Source of the DNA: Diphasiastrum complanatum
Lineage: Eukaryota; Streptophyta; Lycopodiopsida; Lycopodiales; Lycopodiaceae
Direction: 5' to 3'
NCBI GenBank assembly: GCA_029204225.1
Contig: CM055093.1
Location: forward strand, 33,181,777-33,245,776
Length of the DNA: 64,000 nucleotides
A program made the translations under genes and the position numbers. Shown in pieces: positions 61,705 to 64,000 of the stretch; positions within the stretch are counted from its first letter, which is position 1; every line of letters begins with the position of its first letter. The notes beneath the pieces were generated by a model. That model was given only the letters and a program-made list of their open reading frames with translations. It ran no database searches and was not told the origin of the DNA.

Positions 61705-62961
61705 ATGGAACAAAGAAAAGACAAATGGCAAGCGGGAAATTATGCTGATCAACATCAATTTGATGACTATTATTATGATGACAATTATACTGATCAACAT
61801 CAATACGATGATGATCAATATGAAGATGATACTGGTGAGAGTTCAAAATTGTTCATTACAGCATTAATGACAAGTGATGAAGCCAAGGATACATGGTACA
61901 TTGATAGTGGTGCATCCAAGCACATGACTTCAAGGAAAGAGTGGTTCTCAGAACTCAAGGAAACTGACAATGGTGATGAAGTTGGACAAGCTGATGGCAA
62001 ATTGCTATTTGTTAAAGGAGTTGGAGTGGTACCAGTGAAGTTAGCCAGCGGGAAGATAAAGCAGATAAGCAATGTGCAATATGTACCTGGCTTAGCTAAC
62101 AATCTACTATTTGTTGGGACGATGGCTGATCAACAACTCAAGGTTGAGTTTGACAATGACAAATGTCTTGTCAAAGACATCAAGAATCACTACAAAGTGA
62201 TTGCTACAGGAGCTAGAGTCAACAGAAATCAACTCTACAAATTGAATGCCAGATCTTTTACTCAAGCTATTGTAAGCACTGTTGATAGTCGAAGTGATCT
62301 TTGGCATCAAAGGTTTGGTCATATCAGTGCTCAAAGCTTGCAAATTCTTAAAAGAGATAATCTAGTTGTTGGATTGCCTGATATCTCTTTTGAAGGAGAA
62401 ATTTGTGAGGGTTGCATTTTGGAAAAACAACATAGAGAGAGATTTCCCAAAGATGGAGCAAGAAGAGCCAATGGCATTCTTGATCTTGTTCATAGTGATC
62501 TGTGTGGACCAATACAAACTAGGTCCATTAGTGGTTGTTACGATTTCATCACATTCATTGATGACTATAGTAGACATATCTGGATTTATTTCATAAGAAA
62601 GAAATCTGATGCTTTTGCCAAGTTTAGAGACTTCAAGGCTCTAGTTGAAAAACAAACAGGTTGTTATATAAAGACCCTCAGATCAGATGGTGGCGGTGAG
62701 TATTTTTCAACAGAGTTTATAAATTTTTGCAAGGATCAGGGGATCAAGAGACAAACCACTACACCCTATTCACCACAACAGAACGGAGTTGCAAAATGGA
62801 AAAATAGATCCATTGTGGAGATGGCTAGGGCAATGCTTAAGAGCAAGGGTTTGCCAAATACTTTTTGGGCAGAAGCATGCAACACAACTACTCATATCTT
62901 GAATCGGTGTCCTACGAAGTCTGTGGAGGGTAAGACACCTTACGAAGCTTCTACTGGATAG
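61705..62961 (+). pseudogene. Copia D protease, pre-integrase, integrase
   Basis: TWYIDSGASKHMTS is the protease motif at about 61891-61932. The zinc region reads LWHQRFGHISAQ with CEGCILEKQ. The integrase has LVHSDLCGPIQT, FITFIDDYSRH, LRSDGGGEYFS and YSPQQNGVAKWKNRSIVEMA; the usual AERKN is AKWKN. It ends at TAG 62959 inside the C-terminal region, which continues in frame (RVFGCDAYAHVPDEKRKKLD). Confidence 0.93.
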
Positions 62962-63414
62962 AAACCTAATGTTTCTCATGTACGAGTATTTGGTTGTGAT
63001 GCTTACGCTCATGTACCTGATGAAAAGCGAAAGAAGCTGGATGCAAAAGCTGTTAAGTGTATTTTCCTTGGATATGATGAAAGAGCCAAGGCATACAGGA
63101 TGTATGACACAGATGCACAAAAGATCGTGATTTCCAGAGATGCTACTTTTGATGAGATGGGTCAACATGACCAATTAAAATTGAAAATTGATCCCTTTGA
63201 TGATAAAGCTAAAGTGCAAGTGAAGGAAGAAGTTGGTGTCGATATGGAAGAGCCAATGGAAAAAGACAGGGTCAATAATGAGATTCCTAGGAGAGTGCCT
63301 AAGTGGTACTTGTCAGTAACAAGTGATGCTAATAAGGGAGATACTCCCGAATCAAGTGAGCAGGGAGAGCTTAGAAGATCAAGTAGAAATTGAAAACCTC
63401 CTGCAAGATTAGAG

Positions 63415-63956
63415 ATGAATCTAGCCCTAATGGGTTCTGTGCTCGAGGCTCAAGAACCAAAAACTTTTGAGAAAGCAAAGGAGCACAAGGAGTGGCGTGA
63501 AGCTATGGAAATAGAAATGGAAGCTATAACGAAAAATAGGACGTGGAACTTGGTTGAGCTACCTGATGGTAAGACGCCTATCACTTGCAAAGGGATATAC
63601 AAGATCAAGTATGAAAATGATGGGCAACTCAACAAGTACAAAGCACGGTTGGTTGCGAGAGGATTTGAGCAGCAGGAAGGTATTGATTTTGAGGAAACCT
63701 CGCACCCGTAGCTAAGATGGTAAGTATACGTTCTATCATTGCTATTTCTGTTGGTTGGAAGATCCAGCAAATGGACGTTAAATCTGCTTTTCTTAATGGA
63801 GTGTTGGATGAAGAGGTGTACTTAGTACAACCTCAAGGATTTGTTGAGCCAGGGAGAGAGCATCTCGTTTGTAAGCTCAACAAAGCCATTTATGGATTGA
63901 AGCAAGCACCACGGGCGTGGTACTCTTGCATTGATGAACACTGCTTATTTGTATAG
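63415..63956 (+). pseudogene. Copia D RT, N-terminal part
   Basis: [40 protein letters not shown], then after a one-base loss near 63700 QQMDVKSAFLNGVLDEEVYL and LNKAIYGLKQAPRAWY. A stop follows at 63954. Confidence 0.9.
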
Positions 63957-64000
63957 ATAGCTGGTGAGTAGTTTGATTTATTTGACACACACATTTTGAT

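Larger units (their letters stand above)
59655..64000 (+). mobile_element. Copia element D, near-complete to the window edge, sense in HEN1 intron 4
   Basis: The 5' LTR is at about 59655-59925, PBS TGGTATCAGAGC at 59926-59937, a long repetitive leader follows, and gag-pol starts at ATG 60850 in a single frame. Three in-frame stops (TGA 61579, TAG 62959, TGA 63391) and a one-base deletion near 63700 disable it. Order is gag, zinc knuckle, protease, pre-integrase, integrase and RT start. The RT palm, RNase H and 3' LTR would lie beyond 64000. Confidence 0.88.

Overview
This is AT-rich nuclear DNA from a land plant. Two conserved plant genes lie on the + strand, and almost everything else is transposable elements, their fragments and long introns. 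The species cannot be fixed from sequence alone. The very long introns, the LINE type and the two genes fit a non-flowering vascular plant (fern, lycophyte or gymnosperm), but that is inference.

Left part (1-19176): a cation-chloride cotransporter gene (CCC/SLC12 type). Eleven exons can be placed with consistent splice phases from 3381 to the stop codon at 19174-19176, encoding about 880 residues. The first ~100 residues lie upstream, outside the window or unrecognised. Its introns hold a broken LINE (5812-8374), two non-autonomous hAT-like elements with 8-bp target duplications (9620-10689, 10800-11564), a copia RNase H scrap and several microsatellites.

Middle (19177-35289): intergenic. 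It has degenerate gypsy integrase remains, a long (GT)n(GA)n tract, and a block of minus-strand Ty1/copia elements (23760-33040) that looks nested, with one internally inverted gag segment. The HEN1 promoter side has a 30-bp perfect palindrome, a C tract, a palindromic G-box and an ABRE-like site.

Right part (35290-64000): a HEN1 small-RNA 2'-O-methyltransferase gene. Four exons encode the first ~396 residues (dsRBD1, La-like domain, start of dsRBD2). The FKBP-like and methyltransferase parts lie beyond the window. Intron 1 is about 21.8 kb. It contains a gypsy element with paired LTRs and a 5-bp duplication (36424-40331), a copia element (41185-46209), an old gypsy ruin, and a BED/hAT element with TIRs (52711-56140). 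The copia element is itself hit by a hAT-like MITE and by a miniature LTR element. Intron 4 holds a nearly full copia copy in sense orientation, running off the window.

Most unusual object: a 643-bp miniature LTR retrotransposon (TRIM, 45354-45996) with LTR-internal-LTR-internal-LTR structure and one 5-bp target duplication. Each LTR carries a 73-nt tRNA-like sequence with intact pol III A and B boxes, comparable to the 5S rRNA carried by Cassandra TRIM elements. A second theme is a set of hAT-like elements with similar ends and partly shared interiors, but each with its own repeated subterminal word.
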